Source: Shewanella pealeana ATCC 700345 (GTDB lineage: Bacteria; Pseudomonadota; Gammaproteobacteria; Enterobacterales; Shewanellaceae). From it: a DNA stretch of 64,000 nt. The translations under genes were made by a program, and so were the position numbers. The stretch lies in NCBI RefSeq assembly GCF_000018285.1, contig NC_009901.1, positions 4,463,001 to 4,527,000 on the forward strand. Reading direction: 5' to 3'. Each line of letters starts with the position of its first letter. The first letter of the stretch is position 1. This document shows positions 46,266 through 56,807 of this stretch, in pieces. The notes under the pieces were generated by a model, which saw only the letters and a program-made list of their open reading frames with translations, searched no databases and was not told the origin of the DNA.

Positions 46266-49172
46266 ATGCCGTTTTCCTTAGGTCAACGTTGGATCAGTGA
46301 CACCGAATCAGAATTAGGTTTAGGTACCGTAGTTGGAGTTGAAGGTCGCATGGTGACCGTTCTTTTCCCTGCAACTGGCGAGAATAGATTGTTCTCCCGT
46401 ACAGAAGCCCCACTCACACGTGTTATTTATAACCCAGGTGATACCGTAGAGAGCCACGAAGAGTGGAAGTTGACGGTAACCGAAGTTGAAGAAAAAGATT
46501 CACTGATTATTTACCACGGCACCCATAGCGAAACTGGCGAACAAGTTAGCCTGCGCGAAACCTTGTTGAATCACAATATCCGCTTCAATAAGCCACAGGA
46601 TCGTCTGTTTGCCGGCCAAATAGACCGCTTAGATAGATTCAATGTGCGCTACCAGTGCCAACTGCTACGCAATAAGTTAGCGACATCCGATCTGCTGGGA
46701 CTGCAAGGGCCACGTGTTGGATTGATCCCGCATCAACAATGGATTGCACACGAAGTCGGTCAACGTTTTGCGCCTCGCGTATTGCTTGCCGATGAAGTAG
46801 GTCTAGGTAAGACCATCGAAGCAGGTTTGATTATCCACCAGCAGCTACTGACTGGCCGCGCCGAGCGTATCTTAGTTATCGTGCCTGACACACTGCGTCA
46901 CCAGTGGTTAGTTGAGATGCTACGCCGCTTTAACTTGCGCTTCTCTGTGTTCGACGAAGATCGCTGTGTCGAGGCTTACGCCGATCACGACAATCCTTTT
47001 TATACCGAGCAGCTAGTGATCTGTTCACTGGATCTATTGCGTAAGAAGCGTCGTTTAGATCAAGCCCTAGATGCCGACTGGGATCTAATGGTTGTCGATG
47101 AAGCCCATCACTTAGAGTGGTCGGAAGAAGCGCCTAGCCGTGCTTACCAGATCGTTGAAGCATTGAGTGAAGAGATCCCAGGCGTACTGTTGCTAACCGC
47201 AACCCCAGATCAATTAGGCCACCAGAGCCACTTTGCGCGTCTGCGTCTACTGGATCCGGATCGTTTCTACGACTATGAAGCCTTCTTAAAAGAAGAAGAC
47301 AGCTACAAAGACGTCGCGACTGCTGCCGATGCCCTAGCCTCTGGCGAGATACTGTCGGATGAGTCGATAGCCGGTTTAACCCAGCTTCTGGCTGAGAAAG
47401 ATATCAGCGCGTCAATTACGCTAATTCAAGACGATGCGGCCGATGCTGACAGTCGCTTCCAAGCTCGTGATGAGCTACTGCAAGATCTGCTAGACCGTCA
47501 TGGTACAGGCCGCGTGCTTTACCGTAACAGCCGTGCGTCGGTAAAAGGCTTCCCTGTGCGTAACTTGCATGTGCATCCACAAAAGATGCCAGAGCAGTAT
47601 GTTACCGCTTACCGCGTTAGCTCTATGATGAACAAGCATTTAGACACTAATGCTAAAGTTCGCCAAGTATTAAGCCCTGAGAAGATCTACCAAGACTTTG
47701 ACAGTGGCAGTGCGGCATGGTGGAAGTTCGATCCACGTGTGGATTGGTTGATCGACTTCTTAAAGAACAACCGTAGCAAGAAAGTACTGATTATCGCTAG
47801 CCAAGCCGAAACGGCATTGAGCCTAGAAGAAGCCCTGCGTACTCGTGAAGGTATTCAAGCAACTGTCTTCCATGAAGGCATGTCGATCATCGAACGCGAT
47901 AAGGCTGGAGCCTACTTTGCGCAAGAGTCAGGTGGTGCACAGGCGCTTATCTGCTCTGAGATCGGTTCAGAAGGTCGTAACTTCCAGTTCGCCAGCAACC
48001 TAGTATTGTTCGATCTGCCGTTAAACCCAGATCTACTAGAGCAGCGTATCGGTCGTCTAGATCGTATCGGTCAGAAGAACGATGTTGAGATCCACCTACC
48101 TTTCTTAGCCAATACCGCGCAAGAAAGATTGATGCAGTGGTATCACCAGGGGCTAAATGCCTTTGAGTGCACCTGCCCAAGTGGTCACATTCTATTTAAC
48201 GAGTTCTCAGGTGAGCTATTAGAGAGCCTGCTTAATAATGATGAAGCGGTTCTTGAAAGCCTACTCGATGGCACTAAGGCGCGTTATCAAGAGCTGAAAG
48301 TGGCGATGGAACAAGGTCGCGATAAACTGCTTGAGATCAACTCTCACGGCGGTGAGCGAGCCAACCAGCTAGTGAAAACTCTAGCGGATAAAGATGAAGA
48401 TACCCAGCTTATTGGCTCTGTGATCCGTCTTTGGGACATTATCGGTGTCGAGCAAGAAGATAGCGGCGAGAACGCCATCGTATTGCACCCAAGCGAGCAC
48501 ATGATGTTCCCGACATACCCTGGTCTACCTGAAGATGGTATTACCGTGACTTTCGATCGTGAGATGGCACTGTCTCGTGATGATATCGCGCTAATTACTC
48601 AGGAGCATCCGTTAGTACAGACGGGGCTTGATCTGATCACTTCATCAGAAACCGGTACCACCAGCGTTGCAGTACTGAAGAACAAGGCGCTGCCAGCGGG
48701 CACTATATTCCTTGAGCTTATCTACCTAGCCGATGCATCAGCACCTAAGTCGAGCCAGCTTTACCGTTATTTGCCACCAACACCTATCCGCGTGTTGCTC
48801 GATAAAAACGGCAACAACCTGTCTGACAATGTGACGTATGAGAGCTTTAACAAGCAACTCAGTGCGGTTAATCGTCATATCGCCAGTAAGTTGGTCAATG
48901 CATCACAAGCTATCTTGCACCCACTTTTTGCTAAGGCAGAGAGCTTTGCGACGACTCAGCTTGAAACCCTTACTGAGTGTGCTCGTGAGAAAATGACTAG
49001 CCAACTATCTGGTGAGCTTGAACGCTTGAAGGCGCTAAAAGCGGTTAATCCAAATATTCGTGATGAAGAACTAAGTCACCTAAGCGAACAGATGGCTGAG
49101 TTAAACCGTTACTTAGATAGTAGCCAGCTACAACTCGATGCCATTAGACTGGTGTTAGTTAGCCACGCTTAA
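46266..49172 (+). CDS. rapA: RNA polymerase-associated protein RapA (HepA)
   Basis: A Swi2/Snf2-family ATPase that binds core RNA polymerase and recycles it after transcription. The 968-residue length is normal. N-terminal Tudor-like domains ([20 protein letters not shown]) come first. Helicase lobe 1 has [14 protein letters not shown] (about 176-189) and [10 protein letters not shown] (about 277). Lobe 2 has [18 protein letters not shown] and [12 protein letters not shown]-terminal spacer follows. A terminator follows directly. Confidence 0.97.
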   Translation: MPFSLGQRWISDTESELGLGTVVGVEGRMVTVLFPATGENRLFSRTEAPLTRVIYNPGDTVESHEEWKLTVTEVEEKDSLIIYHGTHSETGEQVSLRETLLNHNIRFNKPQDRLFAGQIDRLDRFNVRYQCQLLRNKLATSDLLGLQGPRVGLIPHQQWIAHEVGQRFAPRVLLADEVGLGKTIEAGLIIHQQLLTGRAERILVIVPDTLRHQWLVEMLRRFNLRFSVFDEDRCVEAYADHDNPFYTEQLVICSLDLLRKKRRLDQALDADWDLMVVDEAHHLEWSEEAPSRAYQIVEALSEEIPGVLLLTATPDQLGHQSHFARLRLLDPDRFYDYEAFLKEEDSYKDVATAADALASGEILSDESIAGLTQLLAEKDISASITLIQDDAADADSRFQARDELLQDLLDRHGTGRVLYRNSRASVKGFPVRNLHVHPQKMPEQYVTAYRVSSMMNKHLDTNAKVRQVLSPEKIYQDFDSGSAAWWKFDPRVDWLIDFLKNNRSKKVLIIASQAETALSLEEALRTREGIQATVFHEGMSIIERDKAGAYFAQESGGAQALICSEIGSEGRNFQFASNLVLFDLPLNPDLLEQRIGRLDRIGQKNDVEIHLPFLANTAQERLMQWYHQGLNAFECTCPSGHILFNEFSGELLESLLNNDEAVLESLLDGTKARYQELKVAMEQGRDKLLEINSHGGERANQLVKTLADKDEDTQLIGSVIRLWDIIGVEQEDSGENAIVLHPSEHMMFPTYPGLPEDGITVTFDREMALSRDDIALITQEHPLVQTGLDLITSSETGTTSVAVLKNKALPAGTIFLELIYLADASAPKSSQLYRYLPPTPIRVLLDKNGNNLSDNVTYESFNKQLSAVNRHIASKLVNASQAILHPLFAKAESFATTQLETLTECAREKMTSQLSGELERLKALKAVNPNIRDEELSHLSEQMAELNRYLDSSQLQLDAIRLVLVSHA

Positions 49173-49198
49173 ACTGCACGCTGACATCTGTCCAATCA

Positions 49199-49230
49199 AA
49201 AAAAGCCCTGATGATTCAGGGCTTTTTTAT
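49199..49230 (+). terminator. Terminator of rapA
   Basis: AAAAAGCCCTGA, short loop, TCAGGGCTTTTTT. Confidence 0.85.
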
Positions 49231-49298
49231 AGCCAAACTTTTTAACCACACTCTACAGCGAAACAGTTATACTGCTTGGCCTTCCTATCTCAGTGGAT

Positions 49299-50237
49299 AT
49301 GATCACCAGTATGAAGTTCTCAGCCATTTTAGTTCACCCCCTTACTCTTATTAGCCTTATTTGTGGCGCTTTAACTTACATTGGCTCATTTATAGCTTGG
49401 GCATCTAACGCCGATTACAGCTACCTTCCCGCTAGTGAGGTCAAGCAGCTACAGGTCGAGAACCAAAGCGTTCCCGCTCTATTACGACCCTGGATAGGCA
49501 ACAAACAGCTAGGTTTAGCCATTATCGTGCCGGCCTTAGGCGAACACGCCGATGCCCCTGGATTACCCGGCTACCTAAGACGAGAACTAAATGAGGCAGG
49601 CTGGGCAACTCTGGCGCTAACGCCCCCTTCACTGCTGGCTAGCAAACCTCCAATTGGGCTAACTGACTCTGAACCTGAGCCTGAGCCTGCTCAACAAAAT
49701 GTGTCTGCCAACAGTAAACAACTGAATCGTTCGGCTCAATCAACGGCTGCTGCATCGACTACGAGCATCGCACTTAGCGCTCAACAAACTCTGGTGCAGC
49801 AGCAACAAGATTTTATGCTCGCCTCCATGGCTCAGCTCGATGCGCTAGGTAAGCATTTTGCAGGCAAACGAATGCTCATTGTTATGGGCGATAGTGCCAA
49901 CCTAATCATAGAGCTATTAGCCAGCAAACGTTTGCCTATGCCCGATTTGATGGTGATTGTTAATCCCTATAGCGAGCTGGAGTCGGCCAACAAAGCCCTG
50001 CCAGAAAAGCTGGCAGCGCTAGCTATTCCGGTATTAGATATTCAATCTAAAGATGGCACTGCGGCATCAATTGCCACTCAAGTGCAGAGAAGAAGCTCAG
50101 CGCCTGCTAATGCGCCGACTCGATATAGCCAGCAAGTCTTAGCGCTGGACTTAACCCTTGAGGTGGCTTGGGACAACAGCCTTGAATTAATCGAAGGCTT
50201 TGTCAGCAGGATCAATAAAGCCTATCCAAACGGATAG
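49299..50237 (+). CDS. DUF3530 family protein
   Basis: 312 residues from ATG 49299; a GTG six bases upstream and an ATG at 49311 are alternatives. A membrane segment or signal lies near residues 10-30 (LTLISLICGALTYIGSFIA). The body has an alpha/beta-hydrolase-like layout: LGLAIIVPALGEHADAPG, LNEAGWATLALTPPS, then RMLIVMGDSANLIIELL and LMVIVNPYSEL. The usual nucleophile elbow GXSXG is not obvious. A low-complexity Glu-Pro/Gln/Ser insert lies at about 130-170. The family is of unknown function. The last codons and stop sit inside the right-hand terminator stem. Confidence 0.75.
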   Translation: MITSMKFSAILVHPLTLISLICGALTYIGSFIAWASNADYSYLPASEVKQLQVENQSVPALLRPWIGNKQLGLAIIVPALGEHADAPGLPGYLRRELNEAGWATLALTPPSLLASKPPIGLTDSEPEPEPAQQNVSANSKQLNRSAQSTAAASTTSIALSAQQTLVQQQQDFMLASMAQLDALGKHFAGKRMLIVMGDSANLIIELLASKRLPMPDLMVIVNPYSELESANKALPEKLAALAIPVLDIQSKDGTAASIATQVQRRSSAPANAPTRYSQQVLALDLTLEVAWDNSLELIEGFVSRINKAYPNG

Positions 50238-50247
50238 GCTTTATTTA
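50214..50247 (+). terminator. Terminator overlapping the DUF3530 stop codon
   Basis: AATAAAGCCTATCC, loop AAAC, GGATAGGCTTTATT. The right arm contains the TAG stop (50235-50237). The IS3 element begins seven bases after the structure. Confidence 0.75.
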
Positions 50248-50294
50248 TAAAAGTGTCTTGTCCTGAAATGTGTTTACACATTTAGGACTTTATA

Positions 50295-50693
50295 ATGACT
50301 ACACCAATACCAGCCCGCGTTAAGCGAACACAGCGAGATTATTCGTTAGGCTTTAAATTACAAGTTGTAGCTGCCGTAGAAAAAGGCGATATGACTTATA
50401 AACAAGCTCAAACAACCTATGGCATCCAAGGTCGCTCCACGGTACTTACTTGGCTTAGAAAGCACGGTAAGATGGACTGGACTCAACCAGTGAGAATGAC
50501 TATGCCAAAAACAACTAAAGCTAAAGAAACCCCAGCTCAAAAGATTAAGCGCCTTGAAAAAGAGCTGGAAGATGAGCACTTACGTAATCTATTACTCAAT
50601 GAAGCCGTTGATATTATTGATGCAGAATATGGAGCTGGCCTTAGAAAAAAGTACTTAGCCAGGGAGCGAGAAGTCTTCAAAAACAGAAAGTAA
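50295..50693 (+). CDS. IS3-family transposase OrfA
   Basis: 132 residues. The N-terminal helix-turn-helix (about 12-60) has FKLQVVAAVEKGDMTYKQAQ and GRSTVLTWLRKHG; a leucine-zipper-like coiled coil follows (QKIKRLEKELEDEHLRNLLL). It binds the element ends. The stop at 50691-50693 lies in a run CAAAAACAGAAAGTAA, where a -1 frameshift would enter the OrfB frame. Complete. Confidence 0.92.
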   Translation: MTTPIPARVKRTQRDYSLGFKLQVVAAVEKGDMTYKQAQTTYGIQGRSTVLTWLRKHGKMDWTQPVRMTMPKTTKAKETPAQKIKRLEKELEDEHLRNLLLNEAVDIIDAEYGAGLRKKYLAREREVFKNRK

Positions 50694-50776
50694 CGAGCTT
50701 AAATCGCGCTTGTAAGCTTCTGGGTATAACAAGACAAGCTATCTATCAAAGAGAACGAAGAGCGAATTGTAGAGCA

Positions 50777-51529
50777 ATGGAGTTAGCCCCTGTAAGAGCG
50801 ATGATACTAGATATCCGTCGGTTTATGCCTCGGATTGGTGGCAAGAAACTCTACTTTTTACTTAAACCTAAGTTCATCGAGAAAGGGATTAAACTTGGGC
50901 GCGATAACTTCTTTAGTTACTTGAAAAGTGAAGGCTTGTTAGTCAAACCTAAGCGTAATTATACCAAGACGACTAACAGTAAACATTGGATGAAGAAACA
51001 TCCAAATTTACTGAAAGAGTTAGTGCCAACAGCACCTGAAGAGGTGTTTGTTAGTGATATAACATATGTGCAATCAGAGCAAGGCATACATTATCTATCA
51101 TTGGTAACTGACGCGTTCAGTCGTAAAATAATGGGATATGAATTAAGTAATGAAATGAAAGCTACAGACGTAGTCAAAGCGTTAGAAATGACGATAAGTA
51201 ATCGGCAGTATCAACATCGAGCAGTGCATCACTCAGACAGAGGGTTACAGTATTGCTCTGCCGTTTATCAGTTAGCGTTGCAAAGAAGTGACATCCGCGC
51301 ATCAATGACCGATGGATATGACTGCTACCAAAACGCACTAGCAGAACGTATAAATGGGATATTAAAGCAAGAGTTTCTATTATCTCCTTGCTGCAACCTT
51401 AATGAGTTAAAGCAACTCGTTGAGGAGTCAATTTTTATATACAATGAGCTGAGACCGCACTTAAGCTTGGGTATGAAAACACCTAATCAAGTGCATAAAA
51501 AAGACCAGCAGCAGAAGCTACTGGTCTAG
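50777..51529 (+). CDS. IS3-family transposase OrfB (integrase catalytic core)
   Basis: 250 residues from the first ATG. The frame is open upstream back to the end of orfA (including LNRACKLLGITRQAIYQ), consistent with production as an OrfAB fusion by -1 frameshifting. Catalytic DDE residues are visible in FVSDITYV, HHSDRGLQYC and NALAERINGILKQE. It ends 32 bases before the right inverted repeat end. Confidence 0.92.
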   Translation: MELAPVRAMILDIRRFMPRIGGKKLYFLLKPKFIEKGIKLGRDNFFSYLKSEGLLVKPKRNYTKTTNSKHWMKKHPNLLKELVPTAPEEVFVSDITYVQSEQGIHYLSLVTDAFSRKIMGYELSNEMKATDVVKALEMTISNRQYQHRAVHHSDRGLQYCSAVYQLALQRSDIRASMTDGYDCYQNALAERINGILKQEFLLSPCCNLNELKQLVEESIFIYNELRPHLSLGMKTPNQVHKKDQQQKLLV

Positions 51530-51576
51530 TAAAAACCGTCAACCTATTTCAGGACGGGACAAAGCGAAGTATGAAG

Positions 51577-52068
51577 TTAGTCTTTGCTAAGCTTCAAAGC
51601 TCCTGCGATCAATACTACGGTAATGCCCATATAGAGTAGCTCAAGCATAGAAGTTGGTTTCATTTCGGTAAAGAAAGAGAATACCTTAATGATCAGCATC
51701 ATTAAGATCACCTTACCTAGCTTACTCTTTAATGAATCTATACTGCTAATGATCAGAATTTTACCGCCTGCTTCACTTGTACCGGCACTTTTCAGGTTAC
51801 TAATAAATAGCTCGTATAAACCAAAAGCAAAGATAAGCAAAACTGCGCCTAATAAGAATGTATCTAAGATCTCCACCACCACCATCACTAGATCATTACG
51901 CACTGCATGGCTACCGCTAAATATATAACCCATAATCAGCTCAATCATGTGCACTACATCTCTCAGCCCCATGGCAAAAACGACAAACGCCGCCACAATA
52001 CATGACAAGACACCAAACATGACCGATAAACGGCTGCTCCAGAGAAAACGTTCAAAAAGTTCACGCAT
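51577..52068 (-). CDS. YqhA family (UPF0114) membrane protein
   Basis: 163 residues from ATG 52068 (MRELFERFLWSSRLSVMFG), which matches the usual start; the longer frame upstream to 52218 has no family-like content. About four membrane helices are predicted (about 14-34, 55-80, 108-126, 138-155), with FLLGAVLLIFAFGLYELFIS as the best signature. Function of the family is unknown. The IS3 element lies just beyond its 3' end, so any original terminator may have been separated. Confidence 0.82.
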   Translation of the reverse strand: MRELFERFLWSSRLSVMFGVLSCIVAAFVVFAMGLRDVVHMIELIMGYIFSGSHAVRNDLVMVVVEILDTFLLGAVLLIFAFGLYELFISNLKSAGTSEAGGKILIISSIDSLKSKLGKVILMMLIIKVFSFFTEMKPTSMLELLYMGITVVLIAGALKLSKD

Positions 52069-52240
52069 GAGTAATTGAGTTCCAATACTAAAATAAGGAA
52101 GCCTTGATAAATGAATGCAAAGTAATAGCTCACTCATCAAAACCTTAGAATAGGCGGGAGTGTAGAATAAGCCCTTGCCTACTACAGAAAATTCACAACA
52201 ATTCGTGAACCTGGTCACACTTCATCATCTTAGCTAAAAA

Positions 52241-53047
52241 TTACCAGCCTGATTGCCTGTTTCTATAAGTTTTATCTGGTTTCTTAGTCTGTCTTAATGC
52301 TGCAATCACTCGATTTTTTCCCAATAATAAGCGCACCTGATACCAAGACTCACGCCCTAACAGCAGTCGAACGGGAGCCGACCAACTCTTATTTATACTG
52401 CGCTTAATTGCCGCATTGGCATCGGGAGAGGTTTGCGATAACTTACTCGCCAATTTGCTAGCTGCGGCCATAGGATTATCTTCCACAGCCGTAATCAAAT
52501 TCATGGATAAGGCCTTTTCAGCAGAGATAACATCTGCCGACATTGTTAACATAAGCGCCTGATCTTTTGGCATTAACTCTCGCAAGCCCGCTAAGCCAGC
52601 CATATCAGGCACGAGCCCCCATTTAGCTTCCATTATCGACATCTTGCAATCTGGTGCAGCGATTCTAAAATCGGCACCTAAGACTATTTGCATGCCGCCG
52701 CCATAACAAATCCCCTCTAGCACCGCGATAACGGGAACGGGTAATCGTCGCCATCCTATAGAAACGCGCTGGGCGAGATTGGCGTTACCAGGAAGAAACT
52801 TAAACAGTAATTTAACCGCGTCTAACGGCGAGCTCATCACACTTTTTACATCCAAGCCTGAGCTGAAATTACCACCTTCACCAAAAAGCACTACGGCAGT
52901 AAGCGTTTTGTCTCGCGCTAGTGTTTTTATGCAGCGATCAATCTGCTTAAAAAGCTCGTAATTCAATGCATTATACTTATCTGGCCGATTAAGACTCACA
53001 AAAGCAATGCCATTCTCCTTGGTAATACGTACTAAATCATCAGTCAT
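52241..53047 (-). CDS. Crotonase/enoyl-CoA hydratase family protein
   Basis: 268 residues from ATG 53047, seven bases after AAGGAAGG; the ORF can be read seven codons further but lacks such a site there. Crotonase fold markers: SLNRPDKYNALNYELF, the first oxyanion-hole segment GEGGNFSSGLDVKSV, and the second segment EGICYGGGMQIVLGADFRIAAPD. Then MSIMEAKWGLVPDMAGLAGL follows. The two catalytic Glu of true enoyl-CoA hydratases are not both evident, so the reaction (hydratase, isomerase or hydrolase) is not assigned. It is monocistronic. Confidence 0.85.
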   Translation of the reverse strand: MTDDLVRITKENGIAFVSLNRPDKYNALNYELFKQIDRCIKTLARDKTLTAVVLFGEGGNFSSGLDVKSVMSSPLDAVKLLFKFLPGNANLAQRVSIGWRRLPVPVIAVLEGICYGGGMQIVLGADFRIAAPDCKMSIMEAKWGLVPDMAGLAGLRELMPKDQALMLTMSADVISAEKALSMNLITAVEDNPMAAASKLASKLSQTSPDANAAIKRSINKSWSAPVRLLLGRESWYQVRLLLGKNRVIAALRQTKKPDKTYRNRQSGW

Positions 53048-53322
53048 ATTCGCGTCCTTCCTTGCCAAGTGGTCTGTCCAGAAAGCAAAGTTAACACATT
53101 TGGAATATTTCGTTAATAGCTATAACATACGTAGGAATTATGACATTGGTCATTTTTTTGTCGTCAAATAAGACTTTCTATTGGAAAGTTGATATTTAAA
53201 GCCGTAGCGCATCCCTTTCTCATAATGGATAATGTGACAAGGATTTCAAACCGCGGCAATAAGCGAGCGTTTAAGCTAGCCGTGAGTAACTAACAATGGA
53301 TAAATAGGAAACAATATTAACA

Positions 53323-54318
53323 ATGTCGCTGCCGATATTAATTTGTGATGATTCTGCGTTAGCCAGAAAACAGATGGCACGCACGCTTCCTAAAGATTGG
53401 GATGTCGATATCACCTATGCAACCAATGGCTTAGAGGGAATGGAGGCGATTCGTGAAGGCAAAGGGGAAGTGGTCTTTCTCGATCTGAACATGCCGGTAA
53501 TGGATGGTTACCAAGTCTTAGAAGCTATTCAGAAAGAAGATCTGCCTGCGCTGGTTATTGTGGTTTCTGGTGATATTCAGATTAAGGCTCACGAGCGAGT
53601 CAGAAGTCTAGGCGCCCTCGACTTTATTCAAAAGCCTGTTAGTGCCGATGCGATTAGCCATATTCTGCAAGAATACGGCATCTTGGAATTAGCTCAGGGT
53701 GTTGAGCACAACCAAGCCCCCATGATCCAAGTCGATCTGCGTGACGCCTGCCAAGAGGTCGCTAACATCGCCATGGGCCGCGCCGCTGATCTACTCTCCA
53801 AGCTATTAAACGTCTTTGTAAAACTGCCTATTCCAAACGTTAATGTACTTGAAGTGAGCGAGCTCACCATGACGCTGAAGGCGACCGAAGAACAGAGTAC
53901 GGTATCGGCGCTGTGCCAAGGCTTTATTGGTGCCGGTGTGGCCGGAGAAGCGCTATTACTCTTCCATGACTCTTCATTTCAAGATATGGCTAAGCTAATG
54001 AAGCTTGAAAACCCAGAAGATGAAGAGACTGAAGTCGAAGTCATGATAGACACGGCCAATGTGCTGATTGGCGCCTTTCTGAATGGGATATCAGAACAGC
54101 TACATATGAAGTTCAGCCAGAGCCACCCCGTTGTGCTTGGCAGGCATTGCAGCGTCAATAACCTGATCAGCGACAACTCCGATAAATGGAGCCGCACATT
54201 GGCGATGGAGATCAATTACCGCATCGAAGATCATGATATTCAGTGTGATTTATTACTACTGTTTACCGAAGACTCGCTGCCCACACTCAATTATAAGCTC
54301 GGCTACTTGCTGGATTAA
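53323..54318 (+). CDS. Response regulator with CheC-like phosphatase domain
   Basis: 331 residues. The receiver domain (1-120) has acidic pocket DD at 9-10, phospho-acceptor D54 in VFLDLNMPVMDG, and QKPV near 106. A CheC/CheX-type domain (about 135-330) follows, with DACQEVANIAMGRAADLLSK and DTANVLIGAFLNGISEQL, the paired E-x2-N signatures of CheY-P phosphatases. It would sense phosphorylation and remove phosphate from CheY-like proteins. The GGDEF gene starts one base after its stop, giving a two-gene operon. Confidence 0.88.
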   Translation: MSLPILICDDSALARKQMARTLPKDWDVDITYATNGLEGMEAIREGKGEVVFLDLNMPVMDGYQVLEAIQKEDLPALVIVVSGDIQIKAHERVRSLGALDFIQKPVSADAISHILQEYGILELAQGVEHNQAPMIQVDLRDACQEVANIAMGRAADLLSKLLNVFVKLPIPNVNVLEVSELTMTLKATEEQSTVSALCQGFIGAGVAGEALLLFHDSSFQDMAKLMKLENPEDEETEVEVMIDTANVLIGAFLNGISEQLHMKFSQSHPVVLGRHCSVNNLISDNSDKWSRTLAMEINYRIEDHDIQCDLLLLFTEDSLPTLNYKLGYLLD

Positions 54319-54319
54319 G

Positions 54320-55282
54320 ATGGATACAAATACAGATCTAACTGCAATGAACGAACTCCACTGGCTAATCGATATGGTGCAAACCATAGAGGTAGGCTTA
54401 GTCGTGCTCGATCGTGATTACAACATCCAGCTGTGGAATGGTTTTATGGAAAACCACAGTGGCGTAGCCCCTAATTCAATTAAAGGCAAAAACCTGTTTG
54501 AGCAGTTTGATTACCTGCCAGCTACGTGGCTGAAGCAGAAAATGGAGTCGGTTTACCTATTAAAGAACCGAGCCTTTATCAGCTGGGAACAGAGACCCTT
54601 TGTGTTCCAGTTCAAGAACTATCGGCCGATTACTGGCAGAGCGGACTTCATGTATCAAAACGTCACTCTGCTGCCGCTGTCATCACTCACTGGTGAAGTG
54701 ACCCATATCAGTATGATCGTCTATGACGTCACCGACGTTGCGATCAATAAACTACAGCTAAAGTCGGCCAATGAACGCTTTGAGCATTTAAGCCAGATAG
54801 ATGGACTGACTCAGCTATTTAATCGCCGTCATTGGGAACAGTGCTTACAGAAGGAGTTCGATCGCCATGCTCGCTATGGCAGTGACACCAGCTTAGTGAT
54901 GCTCGATATCGATCACTTCAAGTCGATCAATGACACCTACGGTCATCAAGCAGGCGATAAAGTCCTTCAAAACGTGTCACACCTAATTAAAAAATCACTG
55001 CGTGAAACCGATTGCGCAGGGCGTTATGGCGGCGAAGAGTTTGGTGTAGTGCTAGCCAATACCCCTGCGGCTAATGCACGATTCTTTGCCGAACGTTTGC
55101 GAAAGAAACTCGAACAATTAGAGATCTGCTATGAAGAACACATCATTAAGATCACTGTGAGCTTAGGCATATGCGAAATCAAGCCTGAAATCATGGATAG
55201 TGATACTTGGCTGTCATTAGCCGACCAAGCCCTTTATCAGGCGAAAGAAGCTGGCCGCAACTGCACTATCGCTCACGAGTAA
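54320..55282 (+). CDS. PAS-GGDEF diguanylate cyclase
   Basis: 320 residues from ATG 54320, one base after the upstream stop, so translation is probably coupled. The PAS domain is at about 12-140 (EVGLVVLDRDYNIQLWNGF). The GGDEF domain is at about 155-320 with LTQLFNRRHWEQ, the intact active site RYGGEEF (GGEEF 237-241) and the inhibitory site RETD (228-231). It is predicted to make c-di-GMP, controlled by the partner receiver-CheC protein (inference). Confidence 0.93.
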   Translation: MDTNTDLTAMNELHWLIDMVQTIEVGLVVLDRDYNIQLWNGFMENHSGVAPNSIKGKNLFEQFDYLPATWLKQKMESVYLLKNRAFISWEQRPFVFQFKNYRPITGRADFMYQNVTLLPLSSLTGEVTHISMIVYDVTDVAINKLQLKSANERFEHLSQIDGLTQLFNRRHWEQCLQKEFDRHARYGSDTSLVMLDIDHFKSINDTYGHQAGDKVLQNVSHLIKKSLRETDCAGRYGGEEFGVVLANTPAANARFFAERLRKKLEQLEICYEEHIIKITVSLGICEIKPEIMDSDTWLSLADQALYQAKEAGRNCTIAHE

Positions 55283-55328
55283 TACCAATCAATATAAATT
55301 ACTCATGGGCTATAGAAGACGCTAGAAA

Positions 55329-55361
55329 CAAAAATGCCCATCATCTAGATGGGCATTTTTG
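55329..55361. terminator. Bidirectional terminator between the GGDEF gene and rraB
   Basis: AAAAATGCCCATC and GATGGGCATTTTT arms around a short loop, with A- and T-runs on both sides. Confidence 0.85.
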
Positions 55362-55383
55362 TTGGTAAGCTTATGAGCGAAAA

Positions 55384-55797
55384 CTAGTGCAGTTCTTCAT
55401 CTTCATAATCGTCTTCATCTTCGTCTCTGACTTCTTCGCCATTTTCGTCGATGAAATAAGTGCCCCAACCGTCATAATCAATCTTCTGCTTAGCCGCTAA
55501 AGTGATCATTTTCTCGCAAGCTTCATCTAGAAGATCAGTCTCTAGTTCATGACTTGCAACTGCATCGAAGCAGTAGATCACAGAGCCATCTTCTAGCTCC
55601 ATCTCTTCGGCGTCATTAACTTCATAGCCTAGCTTGAATGCATCGACAGCCGCTTTTTCTAAACGATCGAAGTTGGTCGATGAAAAGTGATGCTCGATTG
55701 TGTACTCGGCATCCGGTAATGAACCATCGGCAAGAATCGCTTCAACGATCTCACGGTTTTCTTGTTTCTGTTCGTTTAACTGACGTTCAATAGACAT
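55384..55797 (-). CDS. rraB: Ribonuclease E inhibitor RraB
   Basis: A cytosolic protein that binds RNase E and modulates degradosome activity (known from E. coli). 137 residues; DFRLEKAA-like [34 protein letters not shown] and YDGWGTYF are typical. The C-terminus is a strongly acidic tail ([11 protein letters not shown]). It stands alone, followed by a strong terminator. Confidence 0.93.
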   Translation of the reverse strand: MSIERQLNEQKQENREIVEAILADGSLPDAEYTIEHHFSSTNFDRLEKAAVDAFKLGYEVNDAEEMELEDGSVIYCFDAVASHELETDLLDEACEKMITLAAKQKIDYDGWGTYFIDENGEEVRDEDEDDYEDEELH

Positions 55798-55826
55798 CGA
55801 AGACTCCTCAAAAATTTCGCGATCGA

Positions 55827-56555
55827 TTATACCGCTTTAGTCATTAATGCAGAAGCTTCTTGGTTCAACTGTGACAACTTTTCCGACATCAAAGTATGAA
55901 TCCGCTTAGAAAGTTCTTTCACTTGCGTCTTGTCGATACCCGTCGTTTCAATCGGATCCATCATTTCGATGATCACCACACCATTGTTCCAACGGTTTAG
56001 CTTGATATGGCTCTGATTAGAAGCCAGCACAGGCACCATAGGCACACCAGCCGCTATCGCGGTATAGAAAGCGCCGGCTTTAAATGGCAATAACCCTTTA
56101 CCACGAGAGCGCGTGCCTTCAGGGAAAATCCACACTGACAAACACTTATCTTTAATCTTATTCGCCGTCGCCGCCATAGTGTCAAACGCCTTACTGCGGT
56201 TTTTACGATCGATCAAGATATTGCCTGACAACCAGTAGATCTGCCCAAATAATGGCATCCAGGCTAGGCTCTTCTTGCCTAAGCTTACCGTGCCTTTTGG
56301 CACAACAGCAGTATGGGTGAACATATCGAAATTATTCTGATGGTTCGCAAGGAAAATGCACGGCTTATCGCCCTGCTGTTGAGAGTTACGTACAATGACT
56401 TTGATACCCAATACAGGTGCGGCCCAAGAAAATACTTTGGCGAACATGTGTACGTTGTCTCGATGACGAGGACGTAAAATACAAGCTAAGCCACCGATAA
56501 TAAAGGCTAATAGCAGCATGATAGACAAGATCAAACATCTAAGGATTAACAGCAC
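55827..56555 (-). CDS. plsC: 1-acyl-sn-glycerol-3-phosphate acyltransferase
   Basis: Converts lysophosphatidate to phosphatidate at the inner membrane. 242 residues with an N-terminal membrane segment (about 4-25). The acyltransferase motif is NHQNNFD (a variant of NHXXXXD with the catalytic His and Asp kept); then [11 protein letters not shown], and a later VPMVPV. It lies 29 bases upstream of rraB in the same direction and may be co-transcribed with it. Confidence 0.92.
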   Translation of the reverse strand: MLLILRCLILSIMLLLAFIIGGLACILRPRHRDNVHMFAKVFSWAAPVLGIKVIVRNSQQQGDKPCIFLANHQNNFDMFTHTAVVPKGTVSLGKKSLAWMPLFGQIYWLSGNILIDRKNRSKAFDTMAATANKIKDKCLSVWIFPEGTRSRGKGLLPFKAGAFYTAIAAGVPMVPVLASNQSHIKLNRWNNGVVIIEMMDPIETTGIDKTQVKELSKRIHTLMSEKLSQLNQEASALMTKAV

Positions 56556-56807
56556 TATAATCTCCCGCGATTTAATTGGCGCCAGTATATCACCAACTAA
56601 GTGCGACTCAATATAAATACGACTTCATTCAAATGAACATAAGTTTACACGTGTAGCCTGAAGGTAGACTAACGGTGATTCAAACTGCGCGACTCTAGCT
56701 GACATAGCTTAAGTGAACTTTAATTTCGCGCAGATTTAGCCGCAGATTTTAGCTTAGTTCCTTTATCCATAAGGTCTGACCTGACCATAATACCAATCAG
56801 TATACTG

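Larger units (their letters stand above)
50254..51561 (+). mobile_element. Complete IS3-family insertion sequence (1308 bp)
   Basis: Imperfect terminal inverted repeats bound it. The left end reads TGTCTTGTCCTGAAAT (50254-50269). The complement of the right end reads TGTCCCGTCCTGAAAT, ending at 51561. AAG is present on both outer flanks (50251-50253 and 51562-51564), fitting a 3-bp target duplication. It holds overlapping-frame orfA and orfB typical of IS3, with all essential parts apparently intact. It landed between the DUF3530 gene terminator and the yqhA-type gene, whose 3' end is 16 bases away. Confidence 0.92.
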
